DNA from: Nitrososphaerota archaeon
GTDB lineage: Archaea; Thermoproteota; Nitrososphaeria; Nitrososphaerales; Nitrosopumilaceae
Reading direction: 5' to 3'
DNA: 43,447 nt
NCBI GenBank assembly: GCA_028867615.1
Contig: JAGWGC010000002.1
Span: 1-43,447, forward strand
Position numbers and translations under genes: made by a program. A model generated the notes under the pieces. That model did no database searches and was not told the DNA's origin. It was given only the letters and a program-made list of their open reading frames with translations. Shown here one piece after another: positions 19,256 to 29,512 of the stretch. Every line of letters begins with the position of its first letter. The first letter of the stretch is position 1.

Positions 19256-20248
19256 ATGACCCAAAGAATGCAAGCAAGAGAAAATTCCATAAAACAACTA
19301 CGTAGTCATCTTGAGCATTTAACAAATGAGCTTAACAAAACCACAGAGTATATCCAATTATTAGAATTGCAGGATGAAGTAAAATCAAAAAAAGATCACC
19401 TAGGTTTTGAACCCGAACAAGAAATCCACGAATTGCTTCAAAAACAAAACATGGTATCACATGAAATAATCCTAGTTAAAAAAAGAATTCAGAAGCTAAG
19501 TGCAAAAGCCATACTCAAGGTAGAATTGCTGATACTGCCCATCGTGGTAATCTTGCTGTTTTTTGTGGCAGCAAATTATGCAATTCCACCAGCAGGCACA
19601 GATTCACCAATAAAAACGCGGTATGTGACAGAAAATCTTCAAGGAGGTACACTAGATGGCTTCAAGTATTGGAACATCGGCAACCACACGCCATTGGTTG
19701 TAAATATAGAAAACAGTGCAAAGGTAAGTAACCAAAAGATTCAGGCAATTGAAAGAGCTGTAATGTCAACAGGGACCATCACAGTGGATGGTTCGCAGAT
19801 GTACCATTCAAACTCCGGAACCAACAAGTATTTCATAGGATGGCAAGGCGCACTACAGGTCACATCTGACACAAAACACAACATTCCAGAAAGATTCAAT
19901 ATCATTCAGTCTTCCAATGGGGAGGGCCAAATAGTCATAACACTTTCCACAATCAAGAACCATGACGGATATTATGGGATTACAAAAACAATAGTTAATG
20001 GTAACCACATACTAAAGGTGTTCATTACCATATATGATGCAAGCAATCTGACTGATACTCAAATAGGCTCAATGGTAAGACATGAGTTTGGGCATGCACT
20101 GGGTTTACCATCCACAAGCAATACTGAAGATCTCATGCGCGAGTCAATCTCGACAGATCATTCATACATATCAGAGTGTGATATTGACGCACTCCAGAAA
20201 TTATACAATGGTACAAAACTATCTGCTGATTTTTGCAATATTACATAA
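19256..20248 (+). CDS. Membrane-anchored matrixin-like metalloprotease
   Basis: 330 aa; N-terminal coiled coil, one TM, then VRHEFGHALGLPSTSNTEDLM (HExxHxxG plus a candidate Met-turn). Confidence 0.75.
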   Translation: MTQRMQARENSIKQLRSHLEHLTNELNKTTEYIQLLELQDEVKSKKDHLGFEPEQEIHELLQKQNMVSHEIILVKKRIQKLSAKAILKVELLILPIVVILLFFVAANYAIPPAGTDSPIKTRYVTENLQGGTLDGFKYWNIGNHTPLVVNIENSAKVSNQKIQAIERAVMSTGTITVDGSQMYHSNSGTNKYFIGWQGALQVTSDTKHNIPERFNIIQSSNGEGQIVITLSTIKNHDGYYGITKTIVNGNHILKVFITIYDASNLTDTQIGSMVRHEFGHALGLPSTSNTEDLMRESISTDHSYISECDIDALQKLYNGTKLSADFCNIT

Positions 20249-20288
20249 TAGTTTTCAAGGTATGACGTGATAACATGTACTAATAACT

Positions 20289-20807
20289 TTAGAATGTTCG
20301 TCCCTTTTGTAGCTGACATAATACATCAAAATATGCTTTAATCTGAGCATGAGATGGATTGAGTTCTTTAATTGCAGCTATGTCCACGTTTAGTTTTTCA
20401 AGTTTTTGATAAATCTCCTTGTCTTCCAGCGTATCTATCAGTGCTTGTAGATGAAATGGTTTTTTCATTATCTCTGTTATTTGCTTGAGACTCTTGACAG
20501 ATTCAAAAAAAGTCTCTTGAACAAAACCCGAGGCAAATATTATCCTCTGGTGCGAGTTCATTTCCAGAATTTCTTTTGCTGCTTCAAGTCCATTTTTTAG
20601 CGGCATTTGGTAATCCAAAATAACAGCATCAAATGGAGCGGGAAGATCATCAGATTTTTTATTATTTTCATACTCTATACGGTAAATTTTTACACATTCA
20701 TCTCCATTTCTGGAGATTGTCACCTTGTGACCTTTATCTTCCAGCATGTCTTTATATTGATCCAGGAGATCCTTTTCATCCTCTGCTATCAAAATATGCA
20801 TAGACAT
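20289..20807 (-). CDS. Response regulator receiver protein
   Basis: MHILIAEDEKDLLDQYKDMLEDKGHKV...DAVILDYQMPLKNGLEAAKEI...KKPF. Confidence 0.9.
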   Translation of the reverse strand: MSMHILIAEDEKDLLDQYKDMLEDKGHKVTISRNGDECVKIYRIEYENNKKSDDLPAPFDAVILDYQMPLKNGLEAAKEILEMNSHQRIIFASGFVQETFFESVKSLKQITEIMKKPFHLQALIDTLEDKEIYQKLEKLNVDIAAIKELNPSHAQIKAYFDVLCQLQKGRTF

Positions 20808-21043
20808 AACAAAAACATCTTACATATATCTAATTTACCGTAGCTCGTTTGTTTTAAACAGACATAAACTAATCTAAAGCTGTGGGTTAGACATATTAGA
20901 TCTGAGGACTGGCCTATCATCCCAATAGAAATGCCAGAGTTCTCAGTTCTTGCTTTTTTCTAGAACAGGCCAGATTGGAACCATTTTTGCAAACATTATT
21001 GCAGATTGTTATATGAGCCAGAAAAAGAATAAGACGGTAAGGT

Positions 21044-22645
21044 TTGGACAATCAAAAGTACATATTCATAATAAGCATCATCATAGCAAGTAGCCTCTCA
21101 GCTCATCTCGCATATGCAATGACCAGTATAGACATTGGCTGGGGAAGCAGAGGGATAGGAATCAATCCAACTACAAATAAAATATACATAACAGGCTCCG
21201 TCACAGGTGTTCTAGATACAATTGACGGCTTTACAAACACGGTTACAGGCCACATTCAACTCAATCAAGGATCAATACTTCCAGACACGGGAGCCGCACG
21301 TGTTGATGTAAATCCTACCACGAACACCATTTATGTGACAGATAGACTAGGAGGCAAGGTTATAGCCATAAACGGAAGCACTAACGAGGTAATCGCAAAT
21401 GTAGTAGTAGAAAATAATCCATGGGGAGTTACAGTGAATCCATCTACTAACCAGATTTATGTTACAAATTTACTTTCAAATTCAGTCTCCGTGATTGACG
21501 GTAAAACAAACAGTTTGGTTACAAACATCCCAGTACAAAGTGGTCCATGGGGAATTGTTGTAAATCCCACAACCAATCGCATTTATGTTGCAAATAGTCT
21601 CTCAAACTCGGTTTCAGTCATAGATGGTTCTAGCAATAGCGTAATTGACACAATACATGCCGATGGCGGTCCATGGGGAATTGCTGTCAATCCTGTGACT
21701 AATCTAGTATATGTGAGTCATTGGGGAGCAGGTTTAGTTTCAGTGATAAATGGAACTGACAATCATATGCTAGTAGACATACCAACCAATGCGGGCTCGT
21801 GGGGAATAGTAACGAATCCTCTAACAAACAAGATCTTCCAGACAAACGAACAGACGGGAGAAATTTTTGAAATAGATGGGAATACGAACACTGTCATAAA
21901 TAAATTCAATTCAGGTATTGCTGCTCAATACATAGCAATAAATCCGATAACAAACAAACTCTATGTGTCAAGCCTGTTTTCAAACAATCTTGAAGTAATC
22001 AATATTCCTACAGCAAACACCGACCAACCACCCTCATCAAACTATACGAGTCAATTGCCAAGCTATGAAAATATGACTAGTGCAGTAAAGATTACACCAA
22101 AACAGCTTGCCAATTTGATTGGCAACAATACTAATCTGAATATGACCCCCGAACAACTGTCAGAAATGATGGGCAATAGTACGAATCTGAACATGAGTCC
22201 AGAACAGTTGTCAAAGATTCTTGGAAACGACTCTGCGTTGTCAAAATACCTCAATAGTACAACACTACAAGACTCAATGAATATGACCCCCGAACAACTG
22301 TCAGAAATGATGGGCAATAGTACGAATCTGAACATGAGTCCAGAACAGTTGTCAAAGATTCTTGGGGATAATGCCACGCTTGATCTAACTCCCAATACAT
22401 TACAGGAATTTCTGAATAACAAGACAATGGGAAATTTTAATGCCAGTATCTCGTTTTCCCCTGCTGAATTGGCAAATCTGACAAAATCTTTGGGCAGCAT
22501 CAACGAAAATAGTTTCACAGGCATTAATCAGACGGGTTTTAACGATACACTTCTGCATGTAATATGTATTGTCAAGTCAGGCGAGTTGAGCAAGCTTTTT
22601 GATAGTATGTCAATACCACTATCAAGCTGTCAAATTAAAGAGTAG
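21044..22645 (+). CDS. Secreted YVTN-type beta-propeller protein with C-terminal tandem repeats (TTG start)
   Basis: Repeated (V)NPTTNxIYVxNxxSNSVSVIDGxxN units, then NLNMTPEQLSEMMGNST repeats. Confidence 0.85.
   Translation: MDNQKYIFIISIIIASSLSAHLAYAMTSIDIGWGSRGIGINPTTNKIYITGSVTGVLDTIDGFTNTVTGHIQLNQGSILPDTGAARVDVNPTTNTIYVTDRLGGKVIAINGSTNEVIANVVVENNPWGVTVNPSTNQIYVTNLLSNSVSVIDGKTNSLVTNIPVQSGPWGIVVNPTTNRIYVANSLSNSVSVIDGSSNSVIDTIHADGGPWGIAVNPVTNLVYVSHWGAGLVSVINGTDNHMLVDIPTNAGSWGIVTNPLTNKIFQTNEQTGEIFEIDGNTNTVINKFNSGIAAQYIAINPITNKLYVSSLFSNNLEVINIPTANTDQPPSSNYTSQLPSYENMTSAVKITPKQLANLIGNNTNLNMTPEQLSEMMGNSTNLNMSPEQLSKILGNDSALSKYLNSTTLQDSMNMTPEQLSEMMGNSTNLNMSPEQLSKILGDNATLDLTPNTLQEFLNNKTMGNFNASISFSPAELANLTKSLGSINENSFTGINQTGFNDTLLHVICIVKSGELSKLFDSMSIPLSSCQIKE
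22137..22224 (+). repeat. 88-bp perfect direct repeat, copy 1
   Basis: Base-for-base identical to 22278-22365 (offset 141). Confidence 0.95.
22278..22365 (+). repeat. 88-bp perfect direct repeat, copy 2
   Basis: Identical to 22137-22224. Confidence 0.95.
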
Positions 22646-22766
22646 ATTTACAAAATCAGTGAAATAGAAAGCTCATTACATCCAAACAATCACGTGTTTT
22701 TAAACTACTCTTGCATAGTTTCTGGATGGATGATAAATTTTGTAATCATTCATTGCGGATGATCAT

Positions 22767-24614
22767 ATGAGTCAGGATAATGAAAAAACACAAATTCAGT
22801 TGAATATGATGACTATGATACTGAAGAAGGAATTGTCTTCAGTGGGATTATTGACAGACTTTGATTTGGTCCAATCACAAACATCAACCAAGATTGAAAG
22901 GTGTCTACCAGAAATTACACTCTATGAACAAATTATAAAAAAATCTCTGCCCAAAGAGATAAAAAAACAATATGGGTTCGACAAAGTATTTTTTGGTCTT
23001 GTGAATTTTCACTATAACTTAAAAAAATACTCAAAAGCATTAGAACTTTTAGAGTTTATGCTGCTACTCATTCCTAGCAATTTCAAGATCCAGTATAGCA
23101 GAGGAATATTGTATGAATTTTTAGAGCAACCAGAAAAAGCACTAGAATGCTACGAGGCAGTATTGAAAATAAAACCAGACCATGTGTCTGCATTATACAA
23201 GAAGAGTCTACTCGATACGCGATTTAGAAAACAAGACGAGGCAGTGACATCATTAGATAGACTAATCAGATTGGATCCAAAAAACTCGACTGCACATTAC
23301 GACAAGGCAATCATCCTGCTTAAAAAGAATGATTTTGAAGAGGCAATAACATGTTTTGACAAGGTACTTGACACAAACCCAAGGCATGTTGAAGCATTAT
23401 ACCATAAAGGTATCACATTAGAGATTTTATCACAATATAGTGATTCACTAGAATGCTACGAGGCAGTATTGAAAATAAAACCAGACCATGTGTCTGCATT
23501 GCATAATGAAAAAATGCTCTGTGATAAGATGTGTCATAACAATTGTTCGGCTAAAGTGTTGGACAGAATAATTGAGATAAACCCAAGGCATGTGTTGGCC
23601 CAGTACAACAGGGGAATACTACATCTTAAAACAGAACGATGTACAGAGGCAATAACATGTTTTGACAAGGTACTTGACACAAACCCAAGACACTTGTCTG
23701 CATTGTACAACAAGGGTGTTGCCCTAGAAGCATTGTCAAGATTCGAGGAGGCGTCGAAGTGCTATGAAATAATACTGGAGACAAGACCGGATCATGTATC
23801 TGCATTATACAACAAGAGTGTGCTGGATGCAAGGACTGGAAGATATGACCAAGCTATAACATCGTTGGACAGACTAGTCATGATAAATCCAAGGCATGTT
23901 TTAGCATTGTTTGACAAGAGCGTATTATTACTTGAGGTGAATCAGTTCCAAGAGGCAATCACATACTTGAACAAGGTCTTAGAGATAAATCCAGTACACT
24001 TGTCTGCATTGTACAACAAGGGTGTTGCCCTAGAAGCATTGTCAAGATTCGAGGAGGCGTTGAAGTGCTACGAGTTGGTGGTAAATATCAAGCCAGATCA
24101 TGCATCTGCACTATCACACAGAAAATCATTATTTGATAAATTAGGATTATACAGTAAAGGCATGATGCTATTTGAAGTGGGTCAGTTTGAAGAAGCAATT
24201 GTGTGTTTTAACGGCGTATTGGATTCATATCCAAAATATATGCCAGCACTATACAGCAAGGGAATTGCGTCAGAATCATTGTCAGATTTTGATGAAGCCC
24301 TAACATGTTATCAATCAGTAATAAATCAAAATCCACAGTACAAAGAAGTAGTCTTGCAAGCAGGAAGAATTTTGGCCTCTTTAGAAAGACATGATGAGGC
24401 CATAAAACACTATGATTTGGTTTTAAAATTAAATCCCAATAACACTAGTGCACTATATTACAAATCCTTTAGTACACTCAAACAAGGAAAAGAGAAAGAA
24501 CTAATACCAATGATCAAGCATATAGTTTCGTTAGATTCAAGATATGTCACATTCTTTCAAAATGAAATAGATTTTGAGAAATACTTAAGGTGTAACAAAT
24601 TAGAATTGGTGTAA
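22767..24614 (+). CDS. TPR-repeat protein
   Basis: 615 aa; many 34-aa units such as ALYNKGVALEALSRFEEALKCYELVVNIKPDHASAL. Confidence 0.9.
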   Translation: MSQDNEKTQIQLNMMTMILKKELSSVGLLTDFDLVQSQTSTKIERCLPEITLYEQIIKKSLPKEIKKQYGFDKVFFGLVNFHYNLKKYSKALELLEFMLLLIPSNFKIQYSRGILYEFLEQPEKALECYEAVLKIKPDHVSALYKKSLLDTRFRKQDEAVTSLDRLIRLDPKNSTAHYDKAIILLKKNDFEEAITCFDKVLDTNPRHVEALYHKGITLEILSQYSDSLECYEAVLKIKPDHVSALHNEKMLCDKMCHNNCSAKVLDRIIEINPRHVLAQYNRGILHLKTERCTEAITCFDKVLDTNPRHLSALYNKGVALEALSRFEEASKCYEIILETRPDHVSALYNKSVLDARTGRYDQAITSLDRLVMINPRHVLALFDKSVLLLEVNQFQEAITYLNKVLEINPVHLSALYNKGVALEALSRFEEALKCYELVVNIKPDHASALSHRKSLFDKLGLYSKGMMLFEVGQFEEAIVCFNGVLDSYPKYMPALYSKGIASESLSDFDEALTCYQSVINQNPQYKEVVLQAGRILASLERHDEAIKHYDLVLKLNPNNTSALYYKSFSTLKQGKEKELIPMIKHIVSLDSRYVTFFQNEIDFEKYLRCNKLELV

Positions 24615-24685
24615 TACAATACAAACACCAAGTTGTGTAATTCAAACACACAAGTTTCTAAATAATTTAGGGTAGATAGAATCAC

Positions 24686-25165
24686 ATGACTCTTAGAATA
24701 TTGATAGCAGAAGACTACAAAGATTTGGCAGACTCGTATAAAATTGCACTAGAAGGAAGAGGTCACGAGGTAATCATGACAGGAAATGGCATAGAATGCC
24801 AAAGGACATACAAGCAATATACAAAACAAATAGACGGTCAAATAAAACCATATTTTGATGTGGTCATACTTGACCAAAACATGCCTGGAATGAATGGGAT
24901 TGAGACAGCAAAAGAAATTCAAAAAATAAATTCAAAGCAAAGGATACTTTTCATAACAGGCTATGGAATTGAAGTGATACAAAAACTCAAGCAATTGACA
25001 AACAATGCATCAGTTATGAATAAACCGTTTACAGTTGAAGCTTTGCTTGCAGAGGTTGAAGGATGGCCAGTTTCAAAATTACGTGAAATGCTAAAAAAAG
25101 GATTGAAGGAATGGGATGGACATACAGGGACATCAGTTCCAGTAGGTCCAAGCAGAGCAGGTTAG
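24686..25165 (+). CDS. Response regulator receiver protein with GTSVPVGPSRAG tail
   Basis: LRILIAEDYKDLADSYKIAL...DVVILDQNMPGMNGIETAKEI...MNKPF. Confidence 0.9.
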   Translation: MTLRILIAEDYKDLADSYKIALEGRGHEVIMTGNGIECQRTYKQYTKQIDGQIKPYFDVVILDQNMPGMNGIETAKEIQKINSKQRILFITGYGIEVIQKLKQLTNNASVMNKPFTVEALLAEVEGWPVSKLREMLKKGLKEWDGHTGTSVPVGPSRAG

Positions 25166-25230
25166 GAATTCAAAGGTATTTGATATTCTCAATTCGTTTA
25201 CTTTGAACATACAAGATACTAAATCATCTT

Positions 25231-25737
25231 GTGATATTGTTAAAATTATTGAAAGATTGGTCGTTGAGGATACTAGTTGCAGAAGATTACAAAGATTTGG
25301 CAGACTCGTATAAAATTGCACTAGAAGAAAGAGGACATTTAGTAATAACAACAAGAGATGGTATCGAATGCATACAGACATACAATGACTATGTAAAACA
25401 AGGCACTGATGGTGAAAAACCGTATTTCGACGTAGTCATACTTGACCAAAACATGCCTGGAATGGATGGAATTGATGTGGCAAAGGAGATACAGAAAATA
25501 AATTTCAAGCAAAGAATAATTTTCATAACAGGACATGGTAACAATCTGATAAAAAAACTCAAGCAGTTAAGTGAGACAGTGGAAGTTATGAACAAACCAT
25601 TTACACTACAAGCTTTAATTACACAAATTGAAGGATGGCCAATCTACTTATGGAGAGAAAAAGCCAAACAAGGATTCAAAGGATGGGACGGATATGAAGG
25701 CACTTCGGTCCCAGTGGGCCCAAGCAGAACAGGTTAA
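25231..25737 (+). CDS. Response regulator receiver protein, tandem paralog (probable TTG start ~25264)
   Basis: LRILVAEDYKDLADSYKIAL...DVVILDQNMPGMDGIDVAKEI...GTSVPVGPSRTG. Confidence 0.9.
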   Translation: MILLKLLKDWSLRILVAEDYKDLADSYKIALEERGHLVITTRDGIECIQTYNDYVKQGTDGEKPYFDVVILDQNMPGMDGIDVAKEIQKINFKQRIIFITGHGNNLIKKLKQLSETVEVMNKPFTLQALITQIEGWPIYLWREKAKQGFKGWDGYEGTSVPVGPSRTG

Positions 25738-25865
25738 AACAAAAATGAAAGTATTGATTGTTTGTCTGTTTGATACACATGAGGACATACAAATTGGTTT
25801 GTAAATATCAAACAGGTGATAGTCATTATGACATCAAAATACCGGGTTTTAGGAGATAGTTAATT

Positions 25866-27332
25866 TTGCAAGATCATAAGACAAGCACCAGTTTGAGAAT
25901 TGGAATATCTGTTGCAATGATAATAATGATGTTAGGTCTTGCATTAGCCCTTAATGCCTTTACAACATATGCTATTACAAATCAGATGAAGGTTTTATCA
26001 GACTTGAACATACCAGTGAGCCAGGAAATAACACGAATGTATGCAATACAACAGATGCAGCAACATAGCATTTCCGACATGGTGACATATCAAAAGATGT
26101 CTAGCAATACAAACTATGAAATTTCCAAAAGCCAATTCGAGTCATACAATCAGGAGTGGGATTACGAAATCAAGAAAATCAAAGATCTAATAGATACATT
26201 TCTAAATTATGGATTAGACTCTGGAACTGCAAGGAATCTTTCAATTCTGAGTACAAATCTAAATGAAATAGAGTCGGCACATTTGCAATATGTACAAAGA
26301 GCAGATCAAATCTTTGAGACATATTATGGCAATACAAATAACTTGAATTCTGTTGTAACAGGTTTGGAAGCCCAGCAGAACCAAATTATCTTGAAAACAA
26401 TCCTACTAAATGACGAGGCCCAGAAATTAACTGATAGCCTTAATGCTGGCGTTGATGAGAGTAAGCAGAAAGCATTTACGTGGCAGTTGATAATCATTAC
26501 TTCAGCTGGGATCATGTCCTTAGCCTTAGGATATTTCCTCAATTTGATAAACAAAGACTTGGTACGAGAGGTAATTAGAAAAACAAGGTCACTTCAAAAA
26601 GCAAACAAAAAACTAGAAAAGATGAATATTTTAAAAGATGATTTCATAAACATTGCATCACATGAGTTAAAGAGTCCACTTCATCCGATATATGGTTTTG
26701 TTGAACTTGCACAAAACGGAGACATTGGAGCAGACGAGGCTCTTGCAGGAATATCAAAACAAGCACGACAATTAGAAGAAATAGCCAACAGGATTCTAGA
26801 CATTAGCAGAATAGACAATGGATCATTGTATTTATCCTATGAAAAGTTTGATCTCAGTAACATGTTATTGGAGATAACTTCATCGCAGGGATTAAACCTA
26901 GATGGAAAAATAAAAATTGAAACCAGTCTTGAAAAAGGAATCAGTATAGAAGCAGACAGGGTGAGAATAGGCCAGGTGGTTCGTAATTTGCTAAATAACG
27001 CATTAAAGTTTACTGAAGAGGGAACCATACGAGTCATCGTACGGTATAATTTACAAAAAAACTTGGTCGAAGTCACCATAAGAGATTGTGGTCCTGGCAT
27101 ACATCCCGAGATACTACCAAAATTGTTCAACAAGTTCATAACAAAAGGACCCAAAACAGAATCTTGGAAAGGTAATGGACTTGGCCTATATCTTAGTAGA
27201 GAAATAATAAATGCTCACGGTGGACATATTTTTGCACACAACAACAAAGAAGCTGGTGCTACATTCAAGTTCACAATCCCAATCATGCGACACCTAAACG
27301 CCATAGAATTACATGAAAAAATAATGAATTAA
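25866..27332 (+). CDS. Membrane sensor histidine kinase
   Basis: Two TMs flanking a helical sensor; FINIASHELKSPLHPIYGF (H-box), NNALKF, GNGLGLYLSREI. Confidence 0.9.
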   Translation: MQDHKTSTSLRIGISVAMIIMMLGLALALNAFTTYAITNQMKVLSDLNIPVSQEITRMYAIQQMQQHSISDMVTYQKMSSNTNYEISKSQFESYNQEWDYEIKKIKDLIDTFLNYGLDSGTARNLSILSTNLNEIESAHLQYVQRADQIFETYYGNTNNLNSVVTGLEAQQNQIILKTILLNDEAQKLTDSLNAGVDESKQKAFTWQLIIITSAGIMSLALGYFLNLINKDLVREVIRKTRSLQKANKKLEKMNILKDDFINIASHELKSPLHPIYGFVELAQNGDIGADEALAGISKQARQLEEIANRILDISRIDNGSLYLSYEKFDLSNMLLEITSSQGLNLDGKIKIETSLEKGISIEADRVRIGQVVRNLLNNALKFTEEGTIRVIVRYNLQKNLVEVTIRDCGPGIHPEILPKLFNKFITKGPKTESWKGNGLGLYLSREIINAHGGHIFAHNNKEAGATFKFTIPIMRHLNAIELHEKIMN

Positions 27333-27335
27333 GTA

Positions 27336-27350
27336 TGTTCAGAGTGAACA
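27336..27350. promoter_or_regulatory. TGTTC-N5-GAACA inverted repeat upstream of a response regulator
   Basis: TGTTCAGAGTGAACA. Confidence 0.45.
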
Positions 27351-27396
27351 CACTAATCTTAATCAAACAAATCAGTCAAATTTAATAAGACATCAA

Positions 27397-27801
27397 ATGG
27401 GATTACATATCTTAGCAGCAGACGACAACGAGTTTGCAGGATTGCAGTATAAAAAAGTCTTTGAAAAACATCAACATGATATCACCATAGCAAAAGATGG
27501 AGAGGCATGTGTTGAGGCATACAAGAAAAAACTTTATGAGAATAGATCAGATGTGGATCCATTCAATGTAGTTTTACTGGATTTCGTAATGCCAAAGAAG
27601 AATGGAGTGCGAGTAGCAAAAGAAATCTTGGAATTGCGGCCTCATCAAAAGATAATTTTTGTCTCTGCCTTTGGAAATGGTATTCTAGATGATGCCTCGG
27701 TATTTCTAAAAGATGATGTAGAGATAATACAAAAGCCATTTTCTCTAGAGTTTTTGGTCAATAAGATAGAAAGCATCCATGCATTAAGAAACATACGCTA
27801 A
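27397..27801 (+). CDS. Response regulator receiver protein
   Basis: HILAADDNEFAGLQYKKVF...VVLLDFVMPKKNGVRVAKEI...QKPFSLE. Confidence 0.9.
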   Translation: MGLHILAADDNEFAGLQYKKVFEKHQHDITIAKDGEACVEAYKKKLYENRSDVDPFNVVLLDFVMPKKNGVRVAKEILELRPHQKIIFVSAFGNGILDDASVFLKDDVEIIQKPFSLEFLVNKIESIHALRNIR

Positions 27802-27885
27802 AACACATATTCTTCCATTTTGGACACAATTAATCAAAAGAATTGCAGAGTACCTTATCTATAAAAAATTAGTATTTACATGTGA

Positions 27886-28188
27886 TTGTCTGATACGTTA
27901 ACACTAGACCTTCCCCACGCCATGATCCAAGGTATTGAGAAGGTTTGTAAAAAAGAGGGGTGCACAAGCCAAGAATTTATCCGGACTGCAATATCAAAGA
28001 TGCTTTTTGAGCAGTTCAAGCCTGCACCTGAATCAAACATCCTTGTCACAAAAGAGATGAATTTGGGACACAGTAAGGGTTTAGACAATCCATGTTATGA
28101 TATCCCATTGGAGAGAATAATTGCTGTAAGATATACTCTTGACGATGGAAAAATAATACACATAATGCGTGGAAAAAAATCCTGCTGA
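27886..28188 (+). CDS. RHH-type DNA-binding protein (TTG start)
   Basis: TLTLDLPHAMIQGIEKVCKKEGCTSQEFIRTAISKML. Confidence 0.7.
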   Translation: MSDTLTLDLPHAMIQGIEKVCKKEGCTSQEFIRTAISKMLFEQFKPAPESNILVTKEMNLGHSKGLDNPCYDIPLERIIAVRYTLDDGKIIHIMRGKKSC

Positions 28189-28214
28189 GTTTTGCATGTG
28201 GATTTTTTGCCCGC

Positions 28215-29306
28215 CTAGGCAACATAATTATCATTCATGTGGTACTTGGGGGCTATGTTTTTTGGCAATCTCACTGTGAAAACAGTCGGGGGAGATTTTA
28301 CTGTCAATGTGCCACCGTGTTGTTCTACTATATTTTTACATATTGAAAGTCCAAGACCAGTACCGGTTTGTTTTGTAGTGAACAGTGGATCAAATATCTT
28401 GGACTGGATTTCAAGTGGAATTCCAGGACCAGTATCTTCAAATTCAATCTGTATGGTATAACCCAAATCCATCACTCGTATCTTTATTTCGCCCCTGTCA
28501 TCCATTGCCTGTACTGCATTACTTATCAAGTTAGAAAATACAGCTTCGAGTTTTCGTGGATCACAATTTATTGTTACATCGGTATGTGGTTTTAATATTA
28601 AAACTTCTGGAGGAAGCAACGTATTACCAATTGCGCCGTCAATCATTGAAAGTAATGATGTCTGTTGTAGCAAGAGTTCTGATCTTTTTACAAAGTTTAG
28701 AACATCATCTATCTGATGTGTTATTCTCTGAATGGCGCGATCAAACCTTCCAAAATGTGGCAATTTTTCTTCGATACGCATGTTCGGTTTTGCTCTCATT
28801 ATATCCATTGTATTTTTAACAACAGATAATGGATTTCTGAGGTCATGTGCAAGCCTTGCTGCTAATTCTCCTATTACTGTGAATTTTTCAGCTTTTATTA
28901 GATCTTGTGTCTTTTCATCCACTTGTTTTGCAAGAAAGTCCCGTTGCATAGATAATTCTTTTTCTTTTGATAGTACTGTATCTAATTTAGATTTTAAATC
29001 CCTAGTCATTTGATCATAATGGAATTTCTGTTTTTCAAGTTCTAGATTAGACCTAATCAATTCATCATTTTTCTTGTTCAAAGATGCGCTAATGTCAAGT
29101 AAAAACCCCACCTTGTCTTGCAAATCATGGTTAATGGTGGATAATTCTTTGATCTTCTCCATCGATTCGTTTGCAATATTTGTCAGACGTCGTTCTTTTT
29201 CTTGTAGTTCACACCTTGTTGCATCCAATTCTTTGAAGGCTTTACCGGTCAATGTGCTTAGATCTTCTAGAAGAGTTTTTTGTGGCTCAGGTTGAGGTTG
29301 TGACAA
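28215..29306 (-). CDS. Soluble coiled-coil sensor histidine kinase
   Basis: ELAARLAHDLRNPLSVVKNTMDIM (H-box), NLISNAVQAM, TGTGLGLSICKNIVEQHGG. Confidence 0.9.
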   Translation of the reverse strand: MSQPQPEPQKTLLEDLSTLTGKAFKELDATRCELQEKERRLTNIANESMEKIKELSTINHDLQDKVGFLLDISASLNKKNDELIRSNLELEKQKFHYDQMTRDLKSKLDTVLSKEKELSMQRDFLAKQVDEKTQDLIKAEKFTVIGELAARLAHDLRNPLSVVKNTMDIMRAKPNMRIEEKLPHFGRFDRAIQRITHQIDDVLNFVKRSELLLQQTSLLSMIDGAIGNTLLPPEVLILKPHTDVTINCDPRKLEAVFSNLISNAVQAMDDRGEIKIRVMDLGYTIQIEFEDTGPGIPLEIQSKIFDPLFTTKQTGTGLGLSICKNIVEQHGGTLTVKSPPTVFTVRLPKNIAPKYHMNDNYVA

Positions 29307-29512
29307 TCCAATTTTTAATCAAGTAGCAGATACATTAACTCTTATGGTTGTTTATTTCAAACAAACAGTGCTGTAATGAGCATCATTTTCAACACATATT
29401 TAACAAATAGTCAATTCTGAAAATGAATACGTAATCATACCATGTTTTTAACACAAACAAGCTAAGATATTTCCATACGTACTCGTTACCATGTGACAAT
29501 GCTGGTGAAATA

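Noticed and set aside
20909-20973. CTGGCCT...AGGCCAG inverted repeat upstream of the propeller gene
   Set aside because: Only 7-bp arms over a ~50-bp spacer; expected by chance at this length.
22063-22524. 153-aa minus-strand repetitive ORF opposite the propeller repeats
   Set aside because: Repetition simply mirrors the 88-bp repeat on the sense strand.
22137-24060. Possible CRISPR-like repetition
   Set aside because: Repeats are in-frame protein repeats (propeller tail, TPR), with no spacer/repeat structure; no CRISPR array seen elsewhere in the window.
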